This document shows positions 1-11,804 of a stretch of 64,000 bases of DNA, piece by piece (within the stretch, counting starts at the first letter, position 1; the number at the start of each line of letters is the position of its first letter). The DNA comes from Gammaproteobacteria bacterium. GTDB taxonomy: Bacteria; Pseudomonadota; Gammaproteobacteria; JADZEE01. The notes under the pieces were generated by a model. It had not been told where the DNA came from, ran no database searches, and saw only the letters and a program-made list of their open reading frames with translations. The position numbers and the translations under genes were made by a program. The stretch spans positions 62,001-126,000 of the forward strand of contig JADZEE010000091.1 in the NCBI GenBank assembly GCA_020850735.1, given 5' to 3'.

Positions 1-1101
1 GATGAGGTTGAGTCCGTACTCGCGCTCGAGACGCTCCTGGATGATTTCCATGTGCAGCATGCCGAGAAAACCGCAGCGGAACCCGAATCCCAGCGCCTCG
101 GACGTTTCCGGCTCGAAGTGCAGGGCAGCATCGTTCAGCGACAGTTTTTGCAGCGCCTCGCGAAAGCCCTCGTAGTCGCTGGTGTCGACCGGGTACAGGC
201 CGGCGAACACGTTCGGTTTCACCTTCTTGAATCCTGGCAATGGCTGCGCAGCCGGGCGCGCCGCGCCGGTGAGCGTGTCACCGACCGGTGCGCCGTCGAC
301 CTCCTTGATGCCGGCCACGACGAAACCGACCTCTCCCGCATCGAGCCGGTCGCGAGGTACGCGCTTGGGCGAAAACACTCCCACTGCGTCGACACTGTAG
401 TCGCGCCCCGTCGACATGACACGGATCCGCCCGCCCCCCGGCAGGCTCCCGTCGACGATACGCACCAGCGACACCACGCCGAGATAGTTGTCGAACCAGG
501 AATCGATGATCAGCGCCTTGAGCGGACCGTCCGGCATGCCGCGGGGCGCGGGGACCTGGCGCACGAGCGCATTCAGCAGCTCGGGCACGCCCGCGCCGGT
601 CTTGGCGCTCACCCTGATCGCGCTGGTCGCCTCGATGCCGATGATGTCCTCGATCTCGCGCGCGACCCGCTCGGGATCCGACGCCGGCAGATCGATCTTG
701 TTGAGCACCGGGATGACCTCCAGTCCCTGTTCGACGGCGGTGTGGCAGTTGGCCACCGACTGGGCCTCCACCCCCTGGGCCGCATCGACCACCAGCAGCG
801 CACCTTCGCAGGCGGCAAGAGAGCGCGAAACCTCGTAGGAGAAGTCGACGTGCCCGGGCGTGTCGATGAAATTCAACTGGTAAGTCCGCCCGTCATCGGC
901 TTTGAAATCGAGCGTGACGCACTGCGCCTTGATCGTGATCCCGCGCTCGCGTTCGAGATCCATCGAGTCGAGCACCTGCTCTTCCATCTCGCGAGCCGCC
1001 AGACCGCCGCAGATCTGAATGAAGCGGTCGGCGAGCGTCGACTTGCCGTGATCGATGTGCGCAATGATGGAGAAATTGCGGATGTTCTCCTGTGCGGTCA
1101 T
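1..1101 (-). CDS. lepA: Elongation factor 4 (LepA), 5' part; runs off the left edge
   Basis: LepA is a ribosome-associated translational GTPase that acts on stalled or mistranslocated elongation complexes. About 367 N-terminal residues are present and the C-terminal part lies beyond the window edge. The GTPase motifs are clear: the P-loop region AHIDHGKST at residues 14-22, DTPGH at 80-84 and NKID at 134-137. The ATG at 1099-1101 starts the conserved LepA N-terminus ([20 protein letters not shown]). It is the last visible gene of a minus-strand series with the glutaredoxin-like gene, degQ and the rpoE operon, a common gammaproteobacterial arrangement. The 155 bases before it hold no recognised gene. 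Confidence 0.97.
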   Translation of the reverse strand, partial: MTAQENIRNFSIIAHIDHGKSTLADRFIQICGGLAAREMEEQVLDSMDLERERGITIKAQCVTLDFKADDGRTYQLNFIDTPGHVDFSYEVSRSLAACEGALLVVDAAQGVEAQSVANCHTAVEQGLEVIPVLNKIDLPASDPERVAREIEDIIGIEATSAIRVSAKTGAGVPELLNALVRQVPAPRGMPDGPLKALIIDSWFDNYLGVVSLVRIVDGSLPGGGRIRVMSTGRDYSVDAVGVFSPKRVPRDRLDAGEVGFVVAGIKEVDGAPVGDTLTGAARPAAQPLPGFKKVKPNVFAGLYPVDTSDYEGFREALQKLSLNDAALHFEPETSEALGFGFRCGFLGMLHMEIIQERLEREYGLNLI

Positions 1102-1256
1102 GAGGGGTGCTCGTTACGGGACCTGCCCCGGATCTGACGCCCGGGCGTGAGCAGGATCGAACGCGACGGTGCGTACCGCGTGCCCCTGCCGAGCACCGGG
1201 TCCTGCCGGGCGATCCCGAAGCTGGCGCACGCCACGGCGGGCGATTCTAGCCCACA

Positions 1257-1499
1257 TCATTGGCTGTTCAAACACGCCAGCAGCGCCTCACGGTCCAGTC
1301 GGTGCATGCACAGCACCCGCGCGGCGCACATCAGTACGGGAACGTCGAGGCCGTGGCGCGCGAGCAGCACCGGATCCTCGTCCACGTCGATCACCCGCAG
1401 TGCGATGCGGCCCGATGCGACCAGGTCGGCGAGCCCGTGCTGCATCTCCTCACACAGAGGACAGTCCCGCCTGCCCAGCAGCGTCAGGACCTGCGTCAC
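1257..1499 (-). CDS. Glutaredoxin-like small redox protein (DUF836 type)
   Basis: A protein of 80 residues with a CPLC redox motif at residues 13-16 and a thioredoxin-like pattern, including the proline in the segment LDVPVLM that is typical of cis-Pro loops. Proteins of this family are commonly encoded between lepA and degQ/mucD in gammaproteobacteria. The physiological partner is unknown. The gene overlaps the end of degQ by four bases (start 1499, degQ stop from 1496), so the two are probably translationally coupled and belong to the same transcript. Confidence 0.85.
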   Translation of the reverse strand: MTQVLTLLGRRDCPLCEEMQHGLADLVASGRIALRVIDVDEDPVLLARHGLDVPVLMCAARVLCMHRLDREALLACLNSQ

Positions 1500-2923
1500 T
1501 TCTCGGTGTCCGGCACCTTCATCGCGAGGAACAGCGGCCCGCCCCGGCGCTGCACGAGGATCGGTACCGACTTGCCTGCCGGCAGGCGTGCCGCAAGCTC
1601 ACGCAGATGGCCGATGTCGCGGACCTTCTCGTTGTCGAGCAGCAGCAGCACGTCACCGGCACGTACACCGGCCTTTTTCGCCGGCCCGTCCTGCACCGAC
1701 TCCACCAGGACACCCCCATCGTCCAGATCCAGCTCTTCGCGTTGCGGCTTACTGATTTCACGCACGGTGATGTCGAGGCGCTTGATGCTCATCTGGTCGT
1801 CGCGACCCGAGGTGGCCAGCTGCAATTCCTCGTTAGGCGGCAGCTCGCCGATTTTCACGCGCACGGTGCGTTGTTTACCTTCGCGTATGACCTTGATGGA
1901 TATATCGTTGCCGATGCGGGTGTTTCCGACCAGCGGTGGCAGATCCGCGGACGTTTCGATCGTCGTGTCCGCGAAGGCGATGACGATGTCGCCGGCCTGA
2001 AGTCCGGCTTTGTCGGCCGGACTGTCCGGCACGACCTTGGACACCAGTGCGCCGTGCGGTTTGGCCATGCCAAAGGACTCCGCCAGATCGCGCGTCACGT
2101 CCTGGATCAGTACGCCCAGCCAGCCGCGAGTCACGGTGCCGCTCTCGCGCAGCTGCTCGTAGACGTTGTAGGCCACTTCCATCGGGATCGCGAACGACAG
2201 TCCCATGAAGCCACCCGTACGGCTGAATATCTGCGAGTTGACCCCTACGACCTCTCCCGCGAGGTTGAACAACGGTCCGCCCGAGTTGCCCGGATTGATG
2301 GCCACGTCGGTTTGGATGAACGGCACGTAATTCTCGTTCGGCAGGCTCCTGCCCTTGGCGCTGACGATGCCGGCCGTGACCGAATACTCGAAACCGAACG
2401 GCGAGCCGATCGCGAGCACCCATTCACCTACGCGCAGCTTGCTCGAATCACCGATCTTCACCGTCGGCAGATCCGCCGCCTCGACTTTGAGCACCGCGAG
2501 ATCGCTGCGCTCGTCGGAGCCGATCAGCTGCGCGACGAACTCCCGACGGTCGGACAGGCGCACCACGATTTCGTCCGCGTCCTTGACGACGTGATAATTG
2601 CTGATGATGTAACCGTCGGCGGAAATGATGAAACCCGATCCCAGCGAGGAACGCGGTTCGAAGTTGCCGGGATCACCGCCCTCGCCGAAGAAACGCCGGA
2701 AGAACTCGTACAGGGGACTGTCTTCCGGCAGGTCGGGGATCTGCATGCCCGGCGGCAGACCCGGCGGCTGCGTGCCGCGCTTGAGGGTGGTGCCGATGTT
2801 CACCACCGCCGGGCTGGCGCGCTCGGCCAGATCGGCGAAATCGGGCAGGTCACGGGCGCGCGCCGGCGCAGCGGCCAGCAGGCACAGTACGACGGCACTG
2901 AACACGAACGGACGCACGGACAT
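1496..2923 (-). CDS. degQ: Periplasmic serine endoprotease DegQ/MucD (Do family)
   Basis: An HtrA-family periplasmic protease/chaperone that degrades misfolded envelope proteins. The 475-residue protein has a signal peptide at about 1-23 (hydrophobic core followed by AAAPARA), a trypsin-like domain with catalytic His111, Asp141 and Ser214 (in GNSGGPLF), then two PDZ domains at about 265-355 and 385-470. Length and domain order match DegQ/MucD. It lies downstream of rseB, separated by 97 bases, within the sigma-E locus. This fits the MucD arrangement, where the protease clears envelope stress signals. No sigma-E promoter was seen directly in front of it. Confidence 0.95.
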   Translation of the reverse strand: MSVRPFVFSAVVLCLLAAAPARARDLPDFADLAERASPAVVNIGTTLKRGTQPPGLPPGMQIPDLPEDSPLYEFFRRFFGEGGDPGNFEPRSSLGSGFIISADGYIISNYHVVKDADEIVVRLSDRREFVAQLIGSDERSDLAVLKVEAADLPTVKIGDSSKLRVGEWVLAIGSPFGFEYSVTAGIVSAKGRSLPNENYVPFIQTDVAINPGNSGGPLFNLAGEVVGVNSQIFSRTGGFMGLSFAIPMEVAYNVYEQLRESGTVTRGWLGVLIQDVTRDLAESFGMAKPHGALVSKVVPDSPADKAGLQAGDIVIAFADTTIETSADLPPLVGNTRIGNDISIKVIREGKQRTVRVKIGELPPNEELQLATSGRDDQMSIKRLDITVREISKPQREELDLDDGGVLVESVQDGPAKKAGVRAGDVLLLLDNEKVRDIGHLRELAARLPAGKSVPILVQRRGGPLFLAMKVPDTEK

Positions 2924-3020
2924 GTACTCTCCAACAGCGATGACGGGAGCGGGCCAGGCTTAAGCGGAACCGCCGCGCGCGGGAACGCCGGGCGACGACC
3001 CCGTCATTGTGCCGCCGTAT

Positions 3021-4028
3021 TCAATTATTGTCACGGCGCGCCACCGATTGCGCAATCTGGCGCACGGCCCCCCGCGGCAGCTCACCGACCACCGTGACCT
3101 GGTGGTCGGAAGTCATCGTGCTGAAGGCGTTGACGGCGCCCATGGACGAGAAGCCTTCGAGCCGGGTTTTGTCCTGCTCGAGTTGCTCCACGAATATCGA
3201 CACCATGGCGAGGCCGTCCGAAAACACCAGGTGCTCTACCGGCATGGGGCTCGCCGCGAGCGGCTGCACCGCCCGATCGCTCAACGCGAAGCCGGTCGGC
3301 AGCCAGCCGACATCCCACTGCACCGTGGACGCGGTCGGGTGCGCCGCTTGCTCGTCGCCGGCGATCCAGGTGTAGCCCTCGCCGGAGATGTCGGGCTCGA
3401 GCAGATCATCCGGGATGGTCTCCGGCAGCGAAATCTGGGTGAACGTGATCTGCTCGAGGACAGCGCCGTTGGTATCGACGATCTCCGACTTGAGCAGCAG
3501 GCTCGAGTCGTCGTCGATCCAGAGCCGGTAACCGTAGCGGTCCTTGCGCAGCGGTTCGATGGCGACGATCTGCGCCGTGCGCCCGGCGACGCGATCCGGG
3601 CCGGCCACGCTGAAGCGGTAATACGCGGCCATGCGATCCAGCGGCTCGGTGAAAGTGGTCCGGAACAGCTCCCTGGGCCTGCTTTTCTCCACCATGACGG
3701 ACTTGTCATCCGGGAAGATGCAAACAACTTTCTCGCCGTTGCGGATGATCTCGCGCGGACTGCCGGACAGCGCCACGAGCCGTTCCTGGGAACCCGTGGC
3801 GTCGCGCCGGTGGATGATCCGCATGCTGTCGGTCAGGCCGCCGCGCTGATAGACGAACACGCCATCGAAGTTGCGCGCCTCGACGGCCTGCGACATGCGC
3901 ATCAGCAACTCCTGCGCCGATCCCCCGGCAGCCGCTGCCCACCCCGGCACGCTCACCGCGCACAGCACGACGGCGTTGACCCATGCCCGGACGCGACGGG
4001 ACTTCACGCCCGGCTCAGCGATCCTCAT
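3021..4028 (-). CDS. rseB: Sigma-E regulatory protein RseB/MucB
   Basis: A periplasmic protein that binds the anti-sigma factor RseA and protects it from regulated proteolysis until lipid or lipopolysaccharide signals release it. The 335-residue protein has an N-terminal signal peptide (residues about 10-35, ending near WAAAAGG), followed by the two-domain MucB/RseB fold. Typical segments are VFVYQRGG near residue 61 and the C-terminal domain starting around DVGWLPTGF. The start overlaps the 3' end of rseA by 14 bases, supporting coupled translation. No rseC follows; degQ comes next. Confidence 0.93.
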   Translation of the reverse strand: MRIAEPGVKSRRVRAWVNAVVLCAVSVPGWAAAAGGSAQELLMRMSQAVEARNFDGVFVYQRGGLTDSMRIIHRRDATGSQERLVALSGSPREIIRNGEKVVCIFPDDKSVMVEKSRPRELFRTTFTEPLDRMAAYYRFSVAGPDRVAGRTAQIVAIEPLRKDRYGYRLWIDDDSSLLLKSEIVDTNGAVLEQITFTQISLPETIPDDLLEPDISGEGYTWIAGDEQAAHPTASTVQWDVGWLPTGFALSDRAVQPLAASPMPVEHLVFSDGLAMVSIFVEQLEQDKTRLEGFSSMGAVNAFSTMTSDHQVTVVGELPRGAVRQIAQSVARRDNN

Positions 4029-4575
4029 GGCCGACGAGCCGCACGTAGGCCGGCACCATACCCGGCAGCACCGTAGCAGCCCTTTGCTCGCTGTAGTTCA
4101 GCAGGTAGGTGTTCAGACGCGACGACGCCGCCTGATCCGCCGGCGCCCAGCGCACGGCCGCCACCGGAGCATCGAGCGCGGCCGGCGCCGTCACCGGAGC
4201 GAACCCGGCGACCTGGGGCTGGCCCGGCGTCTGGCCGGCGCCGCCTTGGCCGCGATCCATCACGAATATGCCCATCGCCGCGACCGACGCCGCGATGGCG
4301 AGCCCGGCCAGCGGGCGTCCGATCGGCGGTAACCGCCGCCGCCGCGCCAGCACGGTCGGTTCGTGCACGAGGCACCCGGATATCCGCCGTGCCAGCCCCG
4401 GATCGACCCGGTCGGGCAGCATCTGGCGCAGGGCGTCGCCGATGAGATGGTAACGCGACCAGGTCTGCCGCGTGTCGTCGTCCTGCAACAGCAGCGCCAG
4501 CACCTCGGGACGATTGGTCGCCTCGGGATCACCATCCAGAAAAGCCGACAGTCGTTCTGCATTTTGCTCGTTCAT
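4015..4575 (-). CDS. rseA: Anti-sigma-E factor RseA/MucA
   Basis: An inner-membrane anti-sigma factor that sequesters RpoE in the cytoplasm. The 186-residue protein has the RseA N-terminal sigma-binding domain (residues 1-70, beginning NEQNAERLSAFLDGD), one transmembrane segment at about 86-106, and a periplasmic C-terminal region that RseB would bind. It is nine bases downstream of rpoE and overlaps rseB. The C-terminal NYSEQRA and MVPAYVRLVGH segments resemble those of other proteobacterial RseA/MucA proteins. Confidence 0.92.
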   Translation of the reverse strand: MNEQNAERLSAFLDGDPEATNRPEVLALLLQDDDTRQTWSRYHLIGDALRQMLPDRVDPGLARRISGCLVHEPTVLARRRRLPPIGRPLAGLAIAASVAAMGIFVMDRGQGGAGQTPGQPQVAGFAPVTAPAALDAPVAAVRWAPADQAASSRLNTYLLNYSEQRAATVLPGMVPAYVRLVGHEDR

Positions 4576-4584
4576 GCTCTCGCC

Positions 4585-5157
4585 TCACTCCAGCAGTGGC
4601 CGCAAGCGGCGGTCGATGGCATCCCGTGCCCGGAATATCCGGGACCTGACGGTCCCGATCGGGCATTCCATCGCCTGTGCGATCTCCTCGTAGCTCAGCC
4701 CCTCAACTTCGCGGAGGTTGATCGCAGTTCGCAGATCCTCGGGCAAATCCTCGATTGCCGCGAGTATGGTGCTCTTTATCTCCTCGGTCAGCAGCAGGTG
4801 CTCGGGCGTGGCGGTGTCGTGCTGCTGTTCCTCGAGGTCGAAATCATTGTCGTCACCGCCCGTGTCGACCTCGTTCGGTCGTCGGGACAGTGTGACCAGA
4901 TAATTCTTGGCAGTATTGATCGCGATCCGGTAGAGCCACGTATAAAACGCACTGTCGCCGCGAAAGTTGGGTAAGGCGCGATAGGCCTTGAGGAAAGCCT
5001 CCTGGGCGACGTCCATGGCGTCATGTGGATCACGGACGTAGCGCGCCACGAGCTTGATGATGCGGTGCTGGTACTTGAGAACCAGAACATCGAACGCCGA
5101 CTTGTCACCTTGCTGAACCCTCTCTACCAGGACTTTATCGGCGCCGTTGTCGCCCAT
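4585..5157 (-). CDS. rpoE: Extracytoplasmic-stress sigma factor RpoE/AlgU
   Basis: An ECF sigma factor directing RNA polymerase to envelope-stress promoters. The 190-residue protein has region 2 at about residues 23-92 (including DAMDVAQEAFLKAYRALPNF) and region 4 at about 135-183, with the helix-turn-helix GLSYEEIAQAMECPIGTVRS. An acidic linker joins the two regions. The ATG at 5157 is preceded by AAGGAG. It heads the rpoE-rseA-rseB-degQ operon and is preceded by a sigma-E-like promoter, which indicates autoregulation. Confidence 0.97.
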   Translation of the reverse strand: MGDNGADKVLVERVQQGDKSAFDVLVLKYQHRIIKLVARYVRDPHDAMDVAQEAFLKAYRALPNFRGDSAFYTWLYRIAINTAKNYLVTLSRRPNEVDTGGDDNDFDLEEQQHDTATPEHLLLTEEIKSTILAAIEDLPEDLRTAINLREVEGLSYEEIAQAMECPIGTVRSRIFRARDAIDRRLRPLLE

Positions 5158-5209
5158 TCGGCCAATCTCCTTGTATCATTCGCGCGGCGCCGTCCGTCTG
5201 CCTGCGTGA

Positions 5210-5236
5210 TCAGACCATAAGGCGCTGTTTTAGTTC
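5210..5236 (-). promoter_or_regulatory. Sigma-E-type promoter of the rpoE operon
   Basis: Read on the minus strand, the sequence is GAACTA (5236-5231), a 16-base spacer, then TCTGA (5214-5210). The known RpoE/AlgU consensus is GAACTT, about 16-17 bases, TCTGA, so only the last -35 base differs. It lies 53 bases before the rpoE ATG, the correct place and orientation for autoactivation. Further upstream on the same strand a TATAAT (5277-5272) could be part of a housekeeping promoter, but no matching -35 was identified. Confidence 0.75.
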
Positions 5237-5290
5237 GCTGAGATCTCGCGGCCGCCGGCGCGGCGCGGGCATTATAGCAATCTGCCGCCC

Positions 5291-6895
5291 ATGCCCATTC
5301 AGCACGAATTCGACGTCCTCATCATCGGCAGCGGTGCCGCCGGGCTCAGTCTCGCCCTCGAGCTGGCCCCTTGCTGCCGCCTCGCCGTGCTCAGCAAGGG
5401 GACGCTCGACGAGGGTGCGACGCTGTATGCCCAGGGCGGGATCTCCGCCGTGCTCGACGCCGCGGATTCGGTCGAATCGCACGTCGCCGATACGCTCGCC
5501 GCGGGTGCGCAGCTGTGCCGGCCCGACGTCGCCCGGTTCATCGTCGAACGCGGCCGCGACCGGATACAGTGGCTGATTGAACAGGGTGTGCCATTCACGC
5601 GCGCGCCCGGCCCGGGCGGCGACACGCACTACCACCTGACCCGCGAAGGCGGCCACAGCCACCGGCGCGTCATACACGCCGCGGACGCGACCGGGCGTGC
5701 CGTGCAGACGACCCTGGAACAGCGCGTGCGCGCCGATCCGTCGATCGCGTTGTTCGAGCACCACATCGCCATCGACGTCGTCACCGGCCGCCACCTGGGG
5801 CGCGAGCCCGGCCGCTGTTTCGGCGCCTATGTCTACGATCGCGAGCGCCAGCAGGTCCACAGCTTCGCGGCCCGCGTCGTGGTGCTCGCCACCGGCGGCG
5901 CCGGCAAGGTCTACCTGTACACCAGCAATCCGGACGTCGCCACCGGCGACGGTATCGCCATGGCCTGGCGCGCCGGTGCCCGTGTCGGGAACCTGGAGTT
6001 CATCCAGTTTCACCCGACCTGTCTGTACCACCCGCAGGCGAAGTCGTTTCTGATCACCGAGGCGATCCGCGGTGAAGGTGGCCGGCTGCTGCTGCCCGAC
6101 GGCAGCCCGTTCATGCAGCGATTCGATCCGCGCGGTGAGCTCGCACCGCGCGACATCGTCGCCCGCGCCATCGACCACGAGATGAAGCGTCTCGGTGCCG
6201 ACTGCGTCTATCTCGACGTCAGCCATCGGTCGCCGGAGTTCATCCGCGAGCACTTTCCGACGGTCTACGGCCGCTGCCTGGATTTCGGCCTGGACATCAC
6301 CACCAGTGCGATCCCGGTCGTGCCGGCCGCTCATTATCTGTGCGGTGGCGTGCTCACGGATCTGCGCGGACGCACCTCGACCGATGCCCTGTACGCCGTC
6401 GGCGAGGTCGCTTGCACCGGCCTGCACGGCGCCAACCGGATGGCGAGCAATTCGCTGCTCGAATGCCTGGTCATCGCCGAGTCCGCGGCCGCCGACATCC
6501 GCGCCCGCCTGGGCGCGATCGCCCCGCCGCCCGCGCTGCCACCCTGGGACGAGAGCCAGGTGACGGACTCGGACGAGGAAGTGGTCGTCGCCCACAACTG
6601 GGACGAGCTCAGGCGGTTCATGTGGGACTACGTCGGCATCGTGCGCACGACCAAGCGGCTGCTGCGTGCCAGCCGGCGTATCGAGCTGCTGAAGGCCGAG
6701 ATCGCCGAGTATTACGGCAATTTCCGCGTCAGCAACGATCTCATCGAGCTGCGCAACCTGGTGCTGGTGGCGGAGCTCATCATCCGCTGCGCACTGGCGC
6801 GCAAGGAGAGCCGCGGCCTGCATTACACCCTGGATTACCCGCAGCCGGACACCTCGGTGCCACCGTGCGACACCGTGCTCCAGTGGCAGAGCTGA
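5291..6895 (+). CDS. nadB: L-aspartate oxidase
   Basis: An FAD enzyme that oxidises L-aspartate to iminoaspartate, the first step of de novo NAD synthesis. The 534-residue protein is the usual NadB length. It has the Rossmann dinucleotide motif GSGAAG at 13-18, the fumarate-reductase-type catalytic region with [17 protein letters not shown], the later segment EAIRGEGG, and the helical C-terminal domain. It is divergent from rpoE, a classic gammaproteobacterial neighbourhood. nadA and nadC are not in the window. Its stop overlaps the GTG start of the next gene. Confidence 0.96.
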   Translation: MPIQHEFDVLIIGSGAAGLSLALELAPCCRLAVLSKGTLDEGATLYAQGGISAVLDAADSVESHVADTLAAGAQLCRPDVARFIVERGRDRIQWLIEQGVPFTRAPGPGGDTHYHLTREGGHSHRRVIHAADATGRAVQTTLEQRVRADPSIALFEHHIAIDVVTGRHLGREPGRCFGAYVYDRERQQVHSFAARVVVLATGGAGKVYLYTSNPDVATGDGIAMAWRAGARVGNLEFIQFHPTCLYHPQAKSFLITEAIRGEGGRLLLPDGSPFMQRFDPRGELAPRDIVARAIDHEMKRLGADCVYLDVSHRSPEFIREHFPTVYGRCLDFGLDITTSAIPVVPAAHYLCGGVLTDLRGRTSTDALYAVGEVACTGLHGANRMASNSLLECLVIAESAAADIRARLGAIAPPPALPPWDESQVTDSDEEVVVAHNWDELRRFMWDYVGIVRTTKRLLRASRRIELLKAEIAEYYGNFRVSNDLIELRNLVLVAELIIRCALARKESRGLHYTLDYPQPDTSVPPCDTVLQWQS

Positions 6896-7704
6896 TCGCG
6901 GACGACGGGCCGGCGGCGGACAGCGGCTCCGCGCCCGAGCATTTCGACCTCGACGCCTATCGCCCGGCACCCCGATGCCTGGCAGGCCGGGTGGTGCTGG
7001 TCACCGGCGCTGGCGCCGGCCTGGGCCGGGCGGCGGCGCTGGCGCTGGCCGATCGTGGTGCCACCGTCGTATTGCTCGGCCGCACCGTGACGGCGCTGGA
7101 ACGGGTCTACGACACCATCGCGGACCGCGGCGGACCCGAACCCGCGATCTACCCGCTCGACCTGGAAGGGGCCGCCTACCCGGATTACGAGCAACTCGCC
7201 GAGCAGATCCGGCGCGAGCTCGGCGGCCTGGACGGGCTGCTGCTGTGCGCCGCCCGGCTGGGTGAGCTGGGACCGCTCGCCCGTCTCGATCCGGTCATGT
7301 GGGCGCGGGTGCTGCAGATTAATCTCCATGCGAGCTTCATGCTCGTACAGAATCTGCTGCCGCTGCTCGAGTCCGCCGCCGACGGCCGCCTGGTGTTCAC
7401 GCTCGACGGCCACGTGCAGGGCGGTCGCGCCTATTGGGGTCCGTACGGCGTGAGCAAGAGCGCCCTGGCGACCCTCGCCCGGACCTGCATGCAGGAGCTG
7501 GAGCACCACCCGCGTCTGCGGGTGACGGCCATCGATCCCGGACCCACCGCGACGCTGCTGCGCCGGCAAGCTTTCCCGGCCGAGGATCCGGCCCGCCTGC
7601 CCGCACCCGAGCGGCTCGGGCCGGCGTTCGTCTATCTGCTCGGCCCGGACAGCCGGACCTGCCATGGCACGATCCTGGCGCCGCGTGCCGGGACGGACGC
7701 CTGA
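6883..7704 (+). CDS. Short-chain dehydrogenase/reductase family protein (YciK-like)
   Basis: A Rossmann-fold SDR protein of 273 residues from a GTG start that overlaps the nadB stop by 13 bases, so translational coupling is likely. The cofactor motif TGAGAGLG is at 41-48 and the YxxxK pair is Tyr188/Lys192. The layout resembles the YciK group, whose substrate is unknown. Oddly, the residue 13 before the tyrosine, where classical SDR enzymes carry the catalytic serine, is Asp175 (segment VFTLDGHV). The protein may have altered or lost oxidoreductase activity. A roughly 30-residue N-terminal extension precedes the Rossmann fold. An alternative start just inside is possible but no better codon was found. 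Confidence 0.85.
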   Translation: MAELIADDGPAADSGSAPEHFDLDAYRPAPRCLAGRVVLVTGAGAGLGRAAALALADRGATVVLLGRTVTALERVYDTIADRGGPEPAIYPLDLEGAAYPDYEQLAEQIRRELGGLDGLLLCAARLGELGPLARLDPVMWARVLQINLHASFMLVQNLLPLLESAADGRLVFTLDGHVQGGRAYWGPYGVSKSALATLARTCMQELEHHPRLRVTAIDPGPTATLLRRQAFPAEDPARLPAPERLGPAFVYLLGPDSRTCHGTILAPRAGTDA

Positions 7705-7935
7705 GATCCGGACGGTGGCAGAAGCTTGCCTCGCAGCGCCGGAATCGTGGCGGTCGCCGGCACCGCGCACTGCCTGGCCGGGGCCGATTGTGGACTGCAA
7801 CACATTTCTGTTAGCATATCAAAATCAGACACTTGCGGTAGTTATCCCGACCCGTCCCCAGGTCGCTGGACCGACTTATGGCTTACATTTTGCATTCATA
7901 GACGCCTGAACGCATGGACAGGCAGGCTGCCGGCA

Positions 7936-8859
7936 ATGAATGCTACGCCCCGACTGATCAACGAGTCCCGAGGCGCGCACGCTGATCCGCGTGCCGCCGC
8001 CAGCAGGATTGCGCCCGTGGAACTGAGCAGCATTGACCTGGAGCGCAAGACGCTCGAGCTTGCGAATACGCTGCAAAGCTCGCTCGAGATCGAAAAGATC
8101 CTCGATCTGTTCGGCGCCGGGCTCATGCCCCTGGTTGCGCACACCGGCCTCGAATTCCTCAGCGACGGCATCGGCATGATCCGCGGTGAGGGCGGTACAC
8201 ACACCTGTGACTATGAGCTCACGCTCGGGACGACCTCCATCGGCCGCGTCATACTCCGGCGCGATCATCCGTTCACAGATGCTGAAATGGCGGTACTGGA
8301 GGCATTGCTGTGCGCCCTCACCTACCCGCTGCGCAACGCCATGCTCTACAAACGCGCGCTGGAGACCGCGCTGACCGATCCGATGACAGGCATCAGCAAC
8401 CGTGCCGCCATGAATGCGACACTGCAACGCGAAGTCGAGCTCGCACACCGGCACGGGATACCGCTGTCGTTCGTCATGGTCGATGTGGACCACTTCAAGC
8501 AGATCAACGACGTGCACGGGCACCTGTTCGGTGACGACGTGCTGTGCGAAGTGGCACGCTGTATCGCCGAATGCATCCGCCGCTCGGACATCCTGTTCCG
8601 CTACGGCGGCGAGGAATTCGTGGCGCTGCTCTCCAGCACCGACATCGGCGGCGCGATGCTGCTGGCGCAGCGTATTCGCGGGGCCGTGGAGCACCGCAGT
8701 TTCGGCGTCGGCGGTCAGCGGGTTCCGGTGACCGTCAGCGTCGGCGTGAGCGCGCTGGACGAGGACGACGAACCGTTCGATCTCATCGACAAAGCCGATC
8801 GCGCCCTGTATCGCGCCAAGGATCTCGGCCGCAACCGGGTCGTCGAGTTCGCCGCCTGA
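7936..8859 (+). CDS. Diguanylate cyclase (GGDEF domain)
   Basis: Synthesises cyclic di-GMP from two GTP. From the ATG at 7936 the protein has 307 residues. An N-terminal region of about 140 residues resembles a degenerate GAF-like sensor and has no predicted membrane segments. The GGDEF domain follows, with the active-site motif GGEEF at 224-228. The sequence RRSD at 215-218 is an RxxD inhibitory site placed exactly five residues before GGEEF, so product inhibition is likely. The reading frame is open further upstream, but the preceding 70 codons do not look protein-like and lie in the AT-richer intergenic stretch (7797-7910). It converges with ligA, whose stop is three bases away. Confidence 0.93.
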   Translation: MNATPRLINESRGAHADPRAAASRIAPVELSSIDLERKTLELANTLQSSLEIEKILDLFGAGLMPLVAHTGLEFLSDGIGMIRGEGGTHTCDYELTLGTTSIGRVILRRDHPFTDAEMAVLEALLCALTYPLRNAMLYKRALETALTDPMTGISNRAAMNATLQREVELAHRHGIPLSFVMVDVDHFKQINDVHGHLFGDDVLCEVARCIAECIRRSDILFRYGGEEFVALLSSTDIGGAMLLAQRIRGAVEHRSFGVGGQRVPVTVSVGVSALDEDDEPFDLIDKADRALYRAKDLGRNRVVEFAA

Positions 8860-8862
8860 TCG

Positions 8863-11714
<2,852 letters not shown>

Positions 11715-11804
11715 CGTGGAACGACCCGACCCCCGGACGGGATCAGCTCATACCGGTGCTGGCCCGGTCACCGGCCCGCCGGATGACATCCGCACGGAGC
11801 GCCG

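Noticed and set aside
1169..3097. Plus-strand open frame of 642 codons opposite degQ
   Set aside because: No stop codons by GC bias only; degQ on the minus strand has its catalytic triad and PDZ domains.
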